Shown: positions 1 through 8,481 of the stretch, piece by piece
How the letters are laid out: every line of letters starts with the position of its first letter
How positions within the stretch are numbered: position 1 is the stretch's first letter
From: Salegentibacter echinorum
Lineage (GTDB): Bacteria > Bacteroidota > Bacteroidia > Flavobacteriales > Flavobacteriaceae
Assembly (NCBI RefSeq): GCF_900129445.1
Contig: NZ_FQVT01000022.1
Coordinates: forward strand, 1-37,202
DNA length: 37,202 nt
Direction: 5' to 3'
The notes under the pieces: model-generated
Database searches by the model: none
The model's input: only the letters and a program-made list of their open reading frames with translations
What the model was told of the DNA's origin: nothing
Translations under genes and position numbers: made by a program

Positions 1-25
1 TAAACATTTCTTGTTCTTTACTCAT
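1..25 (-). CDS. Start of a leftward gene cut by the window edge
   Basis: On the minus strand an ATG at 25-23 opens a frame reading MSKEQEMF up to the window edge. A motif matching the Bacteroidota -7 consensus TAnnTTTG (TAGCTTTG, minus strand of 42-49) lies 16 bases upstream. A TTG at about the right -33 distance (minus strand of 70-72) supports a promoter there. Only eight codons are visible, so no function can be given. The start conflicts with the rightward AAA ATPase frame, which also stays open to the left edge; both cannot be fully coding. Confidence 0.4.
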
Positions 26-41
26 TGTAGTTATTTTTGAG

Positions 42-72
42 CAAAGCTATATCCAGGATTGCACTCTAGCAA
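42..72 (-). promoter_or_regulatory. Candidate leftward promoter (-7 TAGCTTTG, -33 TTG)
   Basis: On the minus strand, TAGCTTTG (42-49) matches TAnnTTTG exactly. TTG at 70-72 is about 20 bases upstream, which is the spacing used by the Bacteroidota primary sigma factor. Transcription would start near 37, about 12 bases before the ATG at 25. It lies inside the open frame of the AAA ATPase on the other strand. Confidence 0.4.
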
Positions 73-191
73 TACGTGCTTGGTGGGGTGGATACGATAT
101 AAAGAAGTTTCTGAAAGAATTTGAAGTCAGTTTTAAATCTTATTTTTTAAAAATATTTAGTGATACTACCTGGAGAGGGAATAAAAAAAGC

Positions 192-1019
192 TTGAATGAC
201 AAACTGTTTATTTTAGAGGAGAAGATAATCCTTCAAGTGGAGAATGATCGGGTATTTTTACTTTTTGAAACTATGGATGGGACGCTTCTAAAGAAAATCA
301 AAGACTTTGTTCCGAGATTTCATAAAAAGAAGCAATCTAAGCCGGAAATATGTGTGATTATTAATGACAGGCAAAGCTTAGCTACAAGAAAAATCAAGTT
401 TAAAAAGCCAGATTTAAACCTTGAAGAAAATTATGCCGATGATTTCCCTTTAGTACACCAACAAATAAAGGAACAACTAAAAAAGAAAAAGGAGAGCGGA
501 CTATTCCTCTTACATGGAAAACCCGGTACCGGCAAGAGTACTTATATTCGCTATCTCATAAAAACCATAAAAAAGAAAACCATTTTTCTTTCGCCAAGAA
601 CGGCGGGAAGCCTGGATAATGTAGAAATGACCAGGCTGTTACTGGAAAACCATAACTGTATCCTAATCATTGAAGATGCTGAAGAACTTATGGTTTCGCG
701 AAATCACCAGCGCAATTCAAACTTATCGACAATCCTAAACCTTACCGATGGAATTTTAGGCGAAAGCCTGGGAATTCAAATAATCGCAACATTTAATACC
801 GATGTTAAAAATATTGATGCCGCATTACTGCGCAAAGGTCGGCTTAAAACCACTTACGAATTTAAGCCGCTATCTGTTGCCAAAAGTGAGCAGCTTTTAA
901 AGAAAAAAGATATCGATATCCAGATAAATCATCCTATGAGCCTGGCCGAAATTTATCATTTTGATGCACAAAATAAAATTCAGCAAGAACCTGCTACAGC
1001 GATGGGATTTGCGAAATAA
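192..1019 (+). CDS. AAA+ ATPase of the classic AAA clade
   Basis: The 275-residue protein has a Walker A motif (G109-KPGTGK115-ST), a Walker B-like segment ending IIED (E161-D162), a sensor 1 Asn (N202) in TFNT, and arginine-finger residues in LLRKGR (R214, R217). This is the classic AAA module used by protein-remodelling ATPases such as BCS1 and the FtsH family; no protease or membrane segment is present. The listed start is a TTG codon. The frame remains open upstream to the left edge and encodes plausible protein from about 57 (including AIRAWWGGYDIKKFL), but has no ATG, GTG or TTG before 192. The real N-terminus may therefore be longer, begin at a rare codon, or be lost by truncation. It lies 124 bases before hsdM on the same strand, but a role in restriction is unproven. 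The final residues (QEPATAMGFAK) look like a natural end. Confidence 0.75.
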   Translation: MNDKLFILEEKIILQVENDRVFLLFETMDGTLLKKIKDFVPRFHKKKQSKPEICVIINDRQSLATRKIKFKKPDLNLEENYADDFPLVHQQIKEQLKKKKESGLFLLHGKPGTGKSTYIRYLIKTIKKKTIFLSPRTAGSLDNVEMTRLLLENHNCILIIEDAEELMVSRNHQRNSNLSTILNLTDGILGESLGIQIIATFNTDVKNIDAALLRKGRLKTTYEFKPLSVAKSEQLLKKKDIDIQINHPMSLAEIYHFDAQNKIQQEPATAMGFAK

Positions 1020-1114
1020 ATCATTAATGATCGCCTAATGTTAAAGGAACCTTTTTATTCTTTAAGATTTTATTTAGATTTACAAACAATCTGCACTACC
1101 CTACTCCGCAGATT

Positions 1115-1122
1115 TATTTTTG
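1115..1122 (+). promoter_or_regulatory. Candidate -7 promoter element for the hsdM operon
   Basis: TATTTTTG at 1115-1122 matches TAnnTTTG. Transcription would begin near 1128, leaving a leader of about 15 bases before the ATG at 1144. No good TTTG is visible at the expected -33 position, so support is partial. If used, this promoter rules out the TTG at 1120 as the hsdM start. Confidence 0.35.
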
Positions 1123-1143
1123 ACCCAAAATCAAGACCTATAC

Positions 1144-3513
1144 ATGACTCAACAAGTACACAATAAACTGGTATCTTTTATCTGGTCTATTGCAGATGAC
1201 TGCCTGCGCGATGTTTACGTTCGCGGAAAATACCGGGATGTAATTCTGCCTATGGTGGTTTTACGCCGCCTGGACGCTTTACTCGAACCTACCAAAGATG
1301 CCGTGATGGAAGAGCTGGCCTTCCAGCGTGACGAAGCCGGATTTACCGAATGGGACGAAGGCGGATTGCGTGAAGCTTCCGGCTATGTGTTTTATAATAT
1401 TAGCGATTTTACGCTTCAGAAATTACACAATACAGCCACCAATTCCCAGCAAATCCTTCAGGCGAATTTTGAAGATTACCTGAATGGTTTCAGTCCCAAT
1501 GTAAAAGAGATCATCGATAAATTTAAGCTGAAGAGCCAGATAAGGCATATGGCCAATAAGGATGTATTGCTGGATGTGCTGGAAAAATTCACTTCTCCGC
1601 ATATCAACCTTACGCCTTTTGAAAAAGAAGATCCCGATGGCAGGAAGCTTCCCGCACTTTCCAACCTGGGAATGGGGTACGTTTTTGAAGAGCTCATCAG
1701 GAAATTTAACGAAGAGAATAACGAAGAAGCGGGAGAGCACTTTACGCCAAGAGAGGTGATAGAATTGATGACGCACCTGGTTTTTGAGCCTATTAAAGAT
1801 AAACTGCCGCCGGTAATGACCATTTACGATCCTGCCTGCGGAAGTGGAGGAATGCTTACCGAAGCCCAAAATTTTATTAAGGATGAAGCAGGCCTTATAA
1901 GAGCTACCGGCGATGTGTATCTCTACGGAAAAGAGATCAACGACGAGACTTACGCCATTTGTAAAAGTGATATGATGATTAAGGGGAACAACCCTGAAAA
2001 TATTCGGGTGGGTTCCACACTTTCTACCGACGAATTTGCCGGCACCAGTTTCGACTTTATGCTTTCGAATCCGCCGTACGGAAAATCCTGGAGCAGTGAG
2101 CAGAAATATATCAAGGACGGGAAAGAGGTTATAGACCCTCGTTTTAAAATCCAGTTAAGAGATTATTGGGGAAATGAAGAAGAGGCCGATGCCATTCCGC
2201 GTTCTTCAGATGGGCAGTTGCTGTTCCTTATGGAGATGGTAAATAAAATGAAGCCGGAACACCAAAGTCCTTCCGGTTCCAGGATAGCTTCGGTACATAA
2301 TGGTTCCAGCCTGTTTACCGGGGATGCCGGTGGTGGAGAAAGTAATATTAGAAGGTATATTATTGAAAATGATCTTCTGGAAGCCATTATCCAGATGCCG
2401 AACAACCTTTTTTATAATACCGGTATTACAACCTATATATGGCTGTTGAGCAATAATAAAACTAAAGACCGAAAAGGCAAAGTACAGCTGATAGATGGCG
2501 GACAGTTATACCGAAAACTGCGGAAAAATCTTGGGAATAAAAACTGCGAATTTTCTCCTGAACATATAAATGAGATCCTTAAGAATTATACCGAAATGCA
2601 GTCGGTAAGCCGAAAGATAGATCCTGAAACCAATGCTGAAATAGAAGGCCTGGCTTCGCAGGTCTTCGATAATGAAGATTTTGGCTATTACAAGGTTACT
2701 ATTGAAAGGCCAAAAAGATTAAAAGCTCAGTTTACGACAGAAAAAATTGAAGAACTTCGCTACGATAAACAATTAAAGGAACCTATGCAATGGGCTTTTA
2801 ATGAATTTGGCGATGAGGTTTATACTAAACTGAAAGAACACGAAAAAGAGATCCTGGCCTGGTGCGAGAAAAACGACCTGAATCTAAGCAGTAAAAATCG
2901 TAAAAAACTGCTGAGTTCCAAAACCTGGAAAAAACAGAAAGACCTTCTGGAATTAGCTGAAACGCTGCATAAGGTAATTGGCGAAAAAGAATATGCTGAT
3001 TTCAATTTGTTTAAAAAAGAAGTAGATGCGAAGCTGAAAGAATTAAAGCTGAAACCCGGAGCTTCCGAAAAAAATGCAGTATTTGGTGCGATTAGCTGGT
3101 ATGATGCCGAAGCTAAAAAAGTAATTAAAAAGAAGCTAAAATTAAGCGGTGAAAAACTGAGTAATTTACTGGCGCATTTAAATTGTAAAGAAGAAGACCT
3201 GGCCCATTTTGGTTATTTCCCTTCCGGAAAGCCCGGAGAATATTTTGTTTACGAAACCGAAAGCGACCTAAGAGATTACGAGAATGTACCTTTAAAAGAC
3301 CAAATTCACCAGTACTTTTTAGAAGAAGTAAAACCTCATGTGGAAGAAGCCTGGATAGATCTTGATAAGACAAAAATTGGCTACGAGATAAGCTTTAATA
3401 AATATTTCTATCGCCATACACCATTGCGCTCCTTAGATAAAGTTGCTCAGGAGATTCTGGAGCTGGAAGAGAAGAACGAAGGTTTAATTATGGATATTTT
3501 AAACCTGGCCTAA
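1144..3513 (+). CDS. hsdM: Type I restriction-modification DNA methyltransferase subunit HsdM
   Basis: HsdM transfers a methyl group from S-adenosylmethionine to adenine N6 in the site read by HsdS, and forms the core of the M2S and R2M2S complexes. Numbered from ATG 1144, the 789-residue protein has an N-terminal helical HsdM_N region, the AdoMet-binding motif DPACGSGG (from D229), and the catalytic motif NPPY (N309-Y312), which marks N6-adenine methylases. A Lys-rich C-terminal region of about 250 residues makes it longer than the 529-residue EcoKI HsdM; such extensions are common in Bacteroidota. A longer reading from TTG 1120 exists, but ATG 1144 is preferred because it gives the usual N-terminus and because 1115-1122 looks like a promoter element. 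The stop codon directly abuts the hsdS ATG, implying translational coupling. Base composition is richer in GC than the cargo genes further on. Confidence 0.95.
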   Translation: MTQQVHNKLVSFIWSIADDCLRDVYVRGKYRDVILPMVVLRRLDALLEPTKDAVMEELAFQRDEAGFTEWDEGGLREASGYVFYNISDFTLQKLHNTATNSQQILQANFEDYLNGFSPNVKEIIDKFKLKSQIRHMANKDVLLDVLEKFTSPHINLTPFEKEDPDGRKLPALSNLGMGYVFEELIRKFNEENNEEAGEHFTPREVIELMTHLVFEPIKDKLPPVMTIYDPACGSGGMLTEAQNFIKDEAGLIRATGDVYLYGKEINDETYAICKSDMMIKGNNPENIRVGSTLSTDEFAGTSFDFMLSNPPYGKSWSSEQKYIKDGKEVIDPRFKIQLRDYWGNEEEADAIPRSSDGQLLFLMEMVNKMKPEHQSPSGSRIASVHNGSSLFTGDAGGGESNIRRYIIENDLLEAIIQMPNNLFYNTGITTYIWLLSNNKTKDRKGKVQLIDGGQLYRKLRKNLGNKNCEFSPEHINEILKNYTEMQSVSRKIDPETNAEIEGLASQVFDNEDFGYYKVTIERPKRLKAQFTTEKIEELRYDKQLKEPMQWAFNEFGDEVYTKLKEHEKEILAWCEKNDLNLSSKNRKKLLSSKTWKKQKDLLELAETLHKVIGEKEYADFNLFKKEVDAKLKELKLKPGASEKNAVFGAISWYDAEAKKVIKKKLKLSGEKLSNLLAHLNCKEEDLAHFGYFPSGKPGEYFVYETESDLRDYENVPLKDQIHQYFLEEVKPHVEEAWIDLDKTKIGYEISFNKYFYRHTPLRSLDKVAQEILELEEKNEGLIMDILNLA

Positions 3514-4845
3514 ATGGAAGTTTTAAAAGAAAAAGCACAGCTACAAAGATATACTGCTTATAAGGATTCGGGAGTAGAATGGCTGGGTGAGGTTCCGGAG
3601 CATTGGGAAAGCGTAAGAATGAAATTTCTTTACACTGATTACTCAGAGAAAAACAAGAAAGATGAAGAACTTCTTTCCGTAACGCAGGATAAAGGAGTAG
3701 TTCCGAGAAGTTGGGTTGAAAACAGAATGGTAATGCCTTCTGGAAATTTGGAGTCATTTAAGTTTATTCAAAAAGGAGATTTTGCTATAAGCTTAAGATC
3801 ATTCGAAGGTGGTTTGGAGTATTGTCATCATGACGGAATAATCTCACCAGCTTATACAGTTTTAAAACAAAGACGAAAAGATCTGGAATCGTCTTATTAC
3901 AAATACCTTTTTAAAAGCCATTCCTTCATTTCTGAACTGCAAACAAGTGTCGTTGGAATTAGAGAGGGAAAAAATATCAGCTTTAATGAACTTTCATATT
4001 CATTAATGCCCATTCCTAGACCAGAAGAACAAACCGCCATAGCCAATTTCCTGGATAAAAAATGCGGCAAGATCGATACTGCCATAACGCAAAAGCAAAA
4101 ATTGATCGAACTTTTAAAAGAGCGCAAGCAGATCGTTATTCAAGAATTGGTTACCGGTAAAAAAGTTTGGAATAAAGAAAAAAATGCCTGGATTGAGCCT
4201 GTCGAAGTCAGGGATTCCGGCGTGGAATGGATTGGGGAGATCCCGGAGCATTGGGAGGTGAAAAGACTTAAAAATGTTTGTAGAATCAATTTGAATTCAC
4301 TACCCGAAACAACACCTAAAAATTATGAATTTCAATACGTAGATATAGGGAGTGTATCTTTTGAAAAAGGTGTAACAGTAACTGAAACTTATAAATTTAA
4401 GTCAGCTCCATCTAGAGCTCGTCGAATTGCAAAAACCGGAGATACTGTAATTAGCACAGTAAGAACCTATTTAAAGGCAATCGATTTTGTTGATGAAGTG
4501 AAATCTGCTTATATATATTCTACTGGTTTTGCAGTACTTCAACCGGAGTCAATTGTTTATCCAGAATTTTTAGCATTCTTAGTTAAAAGTAATTCATTTA
4601 CTGATCAAGTAACTATTAATTCTAAGGGGATGAGTTACCCAGCTATTAATAGTACAGATTTAAGTAACCTTTTTATGGTGCATAGTGACTATGGTACTCA
4701 AAAAATGATAGTAAGATATTTTAAAGAAGAATCAGCTAAGTTGGAAAAATCCATCAATCTCAATCTTAAACAAATCGAAAAATTAAGGGAATATAAGAGC
4801 AGTTTAATAGACGCGGCGGTGACGGGGAAGATAAAGGTTTCGTAA
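3514..4845 (+). CDS. hsdS: Type I restriction-modification specificity subunit HsdS
   Basis: HsdS reads the bipartite DNA target and holds the two HsdM subunits. The 443-residue protein has the usual half-repeat layout. Each target recognition domain opens with a near-identical segment: GVEWLGEVPEHWE near residue 19 and GVEWIGEIPEHWE near residue 236. The central conserved helix follows RPEEQTAIANFLDKK (about 169-215). A second conserved helix ends the protein with IEKLREYKSSLIDAAVTGK. Recognition domain 1 (about 30-165) and domain 2 (about 250-385) are visibly more AT-rich than the conserved segments, as expected if these domains are exchanged by recombination. The ATG follows the hsdM stop with no gap. 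No inverted second hsdS copy lies nearby, so no shufflon is evident. The target sequence cannot be predicted from this reading. Confidence 0.95.
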   Translation: MEVLKEKAQLQRYTAYKDSGVEWLGEVPEHWESVRMKFLYTDYSEKNKKDEELLSVTQDKGVVPRSWVENRMVMPSGNLESFKFIQKGDFAISLRSFEGGLEYCHHDGIISPAYTVLKQRRKDLESSYYKYLFKSHSFISELQTSVVGIREGKNISFNELSYSLMPIPRPEEQTAIANFLDKKCGKIDTAITQKQKLIELLKERKQIVIQELVTGKKVWNKEKNAWIEPVEVRDSGVEWIGEIPEHWEVKRLKNVCRINLNSLPETTPKNYEFQYVDIGSVSFEKGVTVTETYKFKSAPSRARRIAKTGDTVISTVRTYLKAIDFVDEVKSAYIYSTGFAVLQPESIVYPEFLAFLVKSNSFTDQVTINSKGMSYPAINSTDLSNLFMVHSDYGTQKMIVRYFKEESAKLEKSINLNLKQIEKLREYKSSLIDAAVTGKIKVS

Positions 4846-4864
4846 TTTTAAAAAAAACTATCCA

Positions 4865-6991
4865 ATGAGCAAAACAATTAGTCGACATCTTAATAGATTT
4901 TTACTCGATCCTAATAATTATCGATTTATTGATAATAAAGATTACCGATCAGTCGAAGAAGGAGATATTTCCAATCCAAGAATTCAGGAGAGAACTTTTA
5001 ATTTATTAGCTGGCAAGAACAACGAAAATATCTTAGACCTAATAAAAAGCTTTAAATCCAATGGTATTCTAAAAGACCCTATCCAGGTAAAAGAACTACC
5101 AGATGGCAATTATTTAGTTGTAGAAGGAAATCGAAGAACTGCCGCCCTAAAACAACTGTATAGAGATTTTCAGGAAGCTAAGGATACAGGAAAAATGGAA
5201 GAAAAGGACTTCAAGAGTATTGAAGTCGTTTTAATTTCTGATGAAAGTCCGGTGGAACATTTAATTACAATGGGCATTCATCATATCAGCGGTAAAAGGA
5301 AATGGAGTCCCGTAAATCAAGCACAACTCATTCGGGATCTCGTAGAAAAATATAAAATACCTGAGGCGGATGTTTGTGATTCCTTAGCAATTACAAAACA
5401 TAACTTAAAAAGAAGCCTAAGAACTTTAGCTTTAATAGATAGATATAAGGCAAGCGATTTCGGAGATCAGTTTCAGACCAATATGTATTCGGTATTTGAA
5501 GAAATTATTAAAAATACAAAAGTAAAAGCTTGGTTACAATGGAGTGATTCTACAATGAGTCCCGAGAATTCATTAAATGAAGAAAGATTATTTCAATGGA
5601 TTTCAACAGAATATACTACTGAAGAAAATGAAATTGATGAAGAGGTAGAAATAACCAAAGAACCAATAATAACTAAAAGTCATGAGATTAGAGAATTGTC
5701 AAAATTCATTGATGATCCTGAAGCTGTGGATAAAATGGAAAACTCCAGAAGCATTACGGAAGCCTTTGCACTTAGTGATGCAGTTGGAGAGTCTAGATTA
5801 AAAAATGCTATGCAAAGCATATCTAAGGAAGTAAATACTGCCTTCCAGTTTAGTGAATATCTAAAGGATGATGATTATCAACAAATTGAACATTTAAAAA
5901 TAAAGTTAGATAGGCTTATTCCTAGTTTTAATTCAAATGCTGTTGTTTCTGCTGGATACAGTACTAAACAATATTTCTTGTCGATTTCTTCTCATTTCGA
6001 TAGTGTGGAAATTAACAAGTATAAAAAATTGAAAAACACATTTTTAAGAAAAACAGGTCGTGTAAATATAATAGCAGGAGGAAACAATAGTGGGAAAACC
6101 TCTTTACTAGAAGCGATATATTTACAAGCTAATTTAAATGATGTTCATGCCTTAATTGAATTAGAAAGAATTAGAGGCAATTTCGGTGAAGAAATACCTT
6201 CTAATTGGATTGATGAAATTTTTCAAGATGAAATAATTATTTCCTCTGTATTTAACGAAACAGAAAGTGCTCTGGAAATAGCTTATGAACAGACAGATGA
6301 ACATATTGATAAGAGTAACTACATTAAATCTATAATCTGTCAAGCTCAAGTAAAAAATGATTTTCTGGACAGTAAAATGCATCTTTATGCAAATAGAGAA
6401 CCTACTCTATATTATGATGAGGTAAAAAAACTTTGTACTGCTGCTATAAGTAGTCCGTTTCGATATACACCAAAACTTCTTGAGAGAGCTCATGCTAAAG
6501 CAATAGAAGAACAATATTTAACTAAAATCATTTCATTCATTAGAAAATATATAGATCCCAAAATACTGAAAATTGAATTGACGACAATAGATAAAATTAA
6601 GCGTTTTATGGTCTCACTTGAAAATTCTGATTTAGCTCTCGATCTCACCCAATATGGAGAAGGTGTTCAGAGAGTCTTCGAGATTGGTCTTTTAATCGGG
6701 TATTGTAAAAATGGAGTTCTCTGTGTCGATGAAATTGACAGTGCAATTCATAAAAATCTTTTAATCGATTTCACTGCTTTTATTCAAAAACTTGCAGATG
6801 AATTTAATGTGCAGGTATTTTTAACAACTCATAGTAAAGAATGTATTGATGCATTCGTACAGAATAATTACCCTGATGATAATTTGATTGCATATGCTTT
6901 GTCCAATGAGGAAGAAAGCACAAAAGCTAAATTTCTGGAAGGAAATAAACTCAAGTCTCTTGTTGAATCCATTAATATTGATATAAGATAG
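4865..6991 (+). CDS. ParB-domain protein fused to an OLD/AAA_15-like ABC ATPase
   Basis: The N-terminal part (about residues 50-130) is a ParB/sulfiredoxin-like domain with the box VVEGNRRTAAL (G88-NRR91), equivalent to the GERR nucleotide motif of ParB. A helical segment follows (about 135-195, from SPVNQAQLIRDL) that resembles the ParB HTH region. The C-terminal half is an ABC-type ATPase with Walker A AGGNNSGKTS (G405-S413), a signature-like GEGVQR, Walker B GVLCVDEID (D622, E623) and an H-loop TTHS (H656). The two ATPase halves are separated by a long insert, as in OLD-family and AAA_15 proteins. It starts 19 bases after hsdS and ends one base before a TOPRIM gene, matching the ATPase-plus-TOPRIM layout of PARIS (AriA/AriB) and other OLD-related systems. 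The inferred role is a DNA- or inhibitor-sensing ATPase that controls the TOPRIM partner. The ParB fusion is not part of canonical AriA. Base use is more AT-rich than in hsdM. Confidence 0.85.
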   Translation: MSKTISRHLNRFLLDPNNYRFIDNKDYRSVEEGDISNPRIQERTFNLLAGKNNENILDLIKSFKSNGILKDPIQVKELPDGNYLVVEGNRRTAALKQLYRDFQEAKDTGKMEEKDFKSIEVVLISDESPVEHLITMGIHHISGKRKWSPVNQAQLIRDLVEKYKIPEADVCDSLAITKHNLKRSLRTLALIDRYKASDFGDQFQTNMYSVFEEIIKNTKVKAWLQWSDSTMSPENSLNEERLFQWISTEYTTEENEIDEEVEITKEPIITKSHEIRELSKFIDDPEAVDKMENSRSITEAFALSDAVGESRLKNAMQSISKEVNTAFQFSEYLKDDDYQQIEHLKIKLDRLIPSFNSNAVVSAGYSTKQYFLSISSHFDSVEINKYKKLKNTFLRKTGRVNIIAGGNNSGKTSLLEAIYLQANLNDVHALIELERIRGNFGEEIPSNWIDEIFQDEIIISSVFNETESALEIAYEQTDEHIDKSNYIKSIICQAQVKNDFLDSKMHLYANREPTLYYDEVKKLCTAAISSPFRYTPKLLERAHAKAIEEQYLTKIISFIRKYIDPKILKIELTTIDKIKRFMVSLENSDLALDLTQYGEGVQRVFEIGLLIGYCKNGVLCVDEIDSAIHKNLLIDFTAFIQKLADEFNVQVFLTTHSKECIDAFVQNNYPDDNLIAYALSNEEESTKAKFLEGNKLKSLVESINIDIR

Positions 6992-6992
6992 T

Positions 6993-7799
6993 ATGCCTAA
7001 ATTAAGTATTGTATTATGTGAAGGACCTCATGATGTAGCTTTTATTTCTAAAATATTAAAAGCTGATCTATTCAAAAGTAAAGAGAACTTACCTATTAAT
7101 GATTATCCTCAGCCTATTTCATCCATGTTAATAAATGAGGTAAAGGAAACAAATATTGAAGAACTTAAATTCCAGGAATTAAAAAAAGCCTTGTTGCCTA
7201 GTGCCATTTTAAAGAAGGAGGAACACTTCATTTTTCTTTACGCAATTGGAGGAGATTCTAGGAAAGATATTCGTAAAGCCTTTCTTTCAACTTTGATTTC
7301 TTTTATTCCGGAAGAAGGAGAAATTGAAATTCTTCCAACGGATACAGAATTAAACTTATTATACATTTTGGATGCCGATAATTTGGGAATACCCGCAAGA
7401 ATAAATCAGATTAATGAGGAGTTGGAAAATGAGATAGGGGTAAAACCATTTAATGGAGTTGGACTATCAAAATATAAAACACTAGGATTAGGAATATATA
7501 TTTTTTCGGCAGAACATGGAGTGGGAAAGTTGGAAGATCTTTTAATGCCCCTCATGGAAGAGAATAATGAGGATATTTTTAAAGAAGCAAAAACATTTTA
7601 CAATAATTTTTATGATGTAGATCGAGATAAAAGAAAAAAAAGTGATCAAAGTAAAGCAGCAATTGGTATTTCTGGACAGCTTCAAAAAGCAGGAATGACT
7701 AATAGCGTAATAATTGGTCAGTCCGATTACATTACATCGGAAAAGATCAAAAGGAATGAGAAATGCCAAGAAATATTAACCTTTTTCAGTAAGATTTAA
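6993..7799 (+). CDS. TOPRIM-domain protein, probable nuclease partner of the ParB-ATPase
   Basis: The 268-residue protein starts with a TOPRIM motif, SIVLCEGPHDVAFISK (Glu10, Asp14), where the Glu is the family's catalytic acid. LYILDADNLG (D127-x-D129) supplies the metal-binding DxD. Between them lies an inserted region, with an acidic and helical C-terminal part after it. TOPRIM domains with this spacing occur in OLD nucleases, DUF3226 and DUF4435 proteins, including the AriB effector of PARIS, which cleaves tRNA. The ATG lies one base after the stop of the ATPase gene, so the two are almost certainly co-translated. The catalytic acids are intact, so activity is plausible. I cannot tell from sequence alone whether the target is DNA or RNA, or which TOPRIM family it belongs to. 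Confidence 0.8.
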   Translation: MPKLSIVLCEGPHDVAFISKILKADLFKSKENLPINDYPQPISSMLINEVKETNIEELKFQELKKALLPSAILKKEEHFIFLYAIGGDSRKDIRKAFLSTLISFIPEEGEIEILPTDTELNLLYILDADNLGIPARINQINEELENEIGVKPFNGVGLSKYKTLGLGIYIFSAEHGVGKLEDLLMPLMEENNEDIFKEAKTFYNNFYDVDRDKRKKSDQSKAAIGISGQLQKAGMTNSVIIGQSDYITSEKIKRNEKCQEILTFFSKI

Positions 7800-7885
7800 G
7801 TTAGGGAGTCTTAGTAGGTCTTCTATTAACATGCTCAAAATAGAAAAAGATTGAAAATAAGTAAAAACTATTTTAAAATTAATGA

Positions 7886-8479
7886 ATGACCAAAGAACAA
7901 GTTTTAATTGAAATGGATGAATGCCTCGATTGTGGCAGTGTTTCTGGTTTTGAAGAACAATTCGAAAATCTATTAAAAATTTATAACGATGAGGAAGTCA
8001 GTTTAATCCTTGCCCAATATCTGATGGAAAAATATATGCGCTTTAAAGCCGATGGCCTGGCCAGTTATATGGAAGCAGCTATCCGAATGCGGCCTAACCT
8101 GGCAATGATAAACCATCCTGAAAACCCGCTTTTTAAATTGGCGATAATTAGAGGTTCAAAAGATCTATATGATTGTTATATGGAAGAAGCTGTTTTTCCA
8201 TTTTTATCCAATGTTGTTGAGGATGAACATCAGGATCATTACTACGAATTACTGTCGGTCGCTGAGAAAATGGACGAGATGATCTTTCAGAATTACGAAC
8301 CTCGCATAAAAGGTTTGCATTATAATAGCGGTGTAAAAGGGATAGAAAGGCAAGATAGAATATCTATAAGTCAGGAAGATTATGCAATTATTGAAAATAC
8401 GATGGAAGCTTACAATTCAATTGTTGGCAGAAAAGAGATTTTGGAGGATTTAAATAAGAGAATTGAACAAATTGATTAA
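7886..8479 (+). CDS. Unrecognised helical protein inside the restriction island
   Basis: I do not recognise this 197-residue protein. It looks soluble, acidic and mostly helical, with no signal peptide, membrane segment or obvious catalytic motif. The first two thirds (SLILAQYLMEKYMRF, AAIRMRPNLAMI) read like stacked helices of a repeat or adaptor fold. Its first part is richer in GC than the flanking genes and its last third is AT-rich. It starts 86 bases after the TOPRIM gene and ends two bases before the first DUF262 gene, so it is more likely transcribed with the DUF262 pair. A possible ATG four bases earlier (7882) is out of frame. An accessory, immunity or sensor role for the neighbouring restriction genes is possible but not shown. 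Confidence 0.75.
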   Translation: MTKEQVLIEMDECLDCGSVSGFEEQFENLLKIYNDEEVSLILAQYLMEKYMRFKADGLASYMEAAIRMRPNLAMINHPENPLFKLAIIRGSKDLYDCYMEEAVFPFLSNVVEDEHQDHYYELLSVAEKMDEMIFQNYEPRIKGLHYNSGVKGIERQDRISISQEDYAIIENTMEAYNSIVGRKEILEDLNKRIEQID

Positions 8480-8481
8480 GA

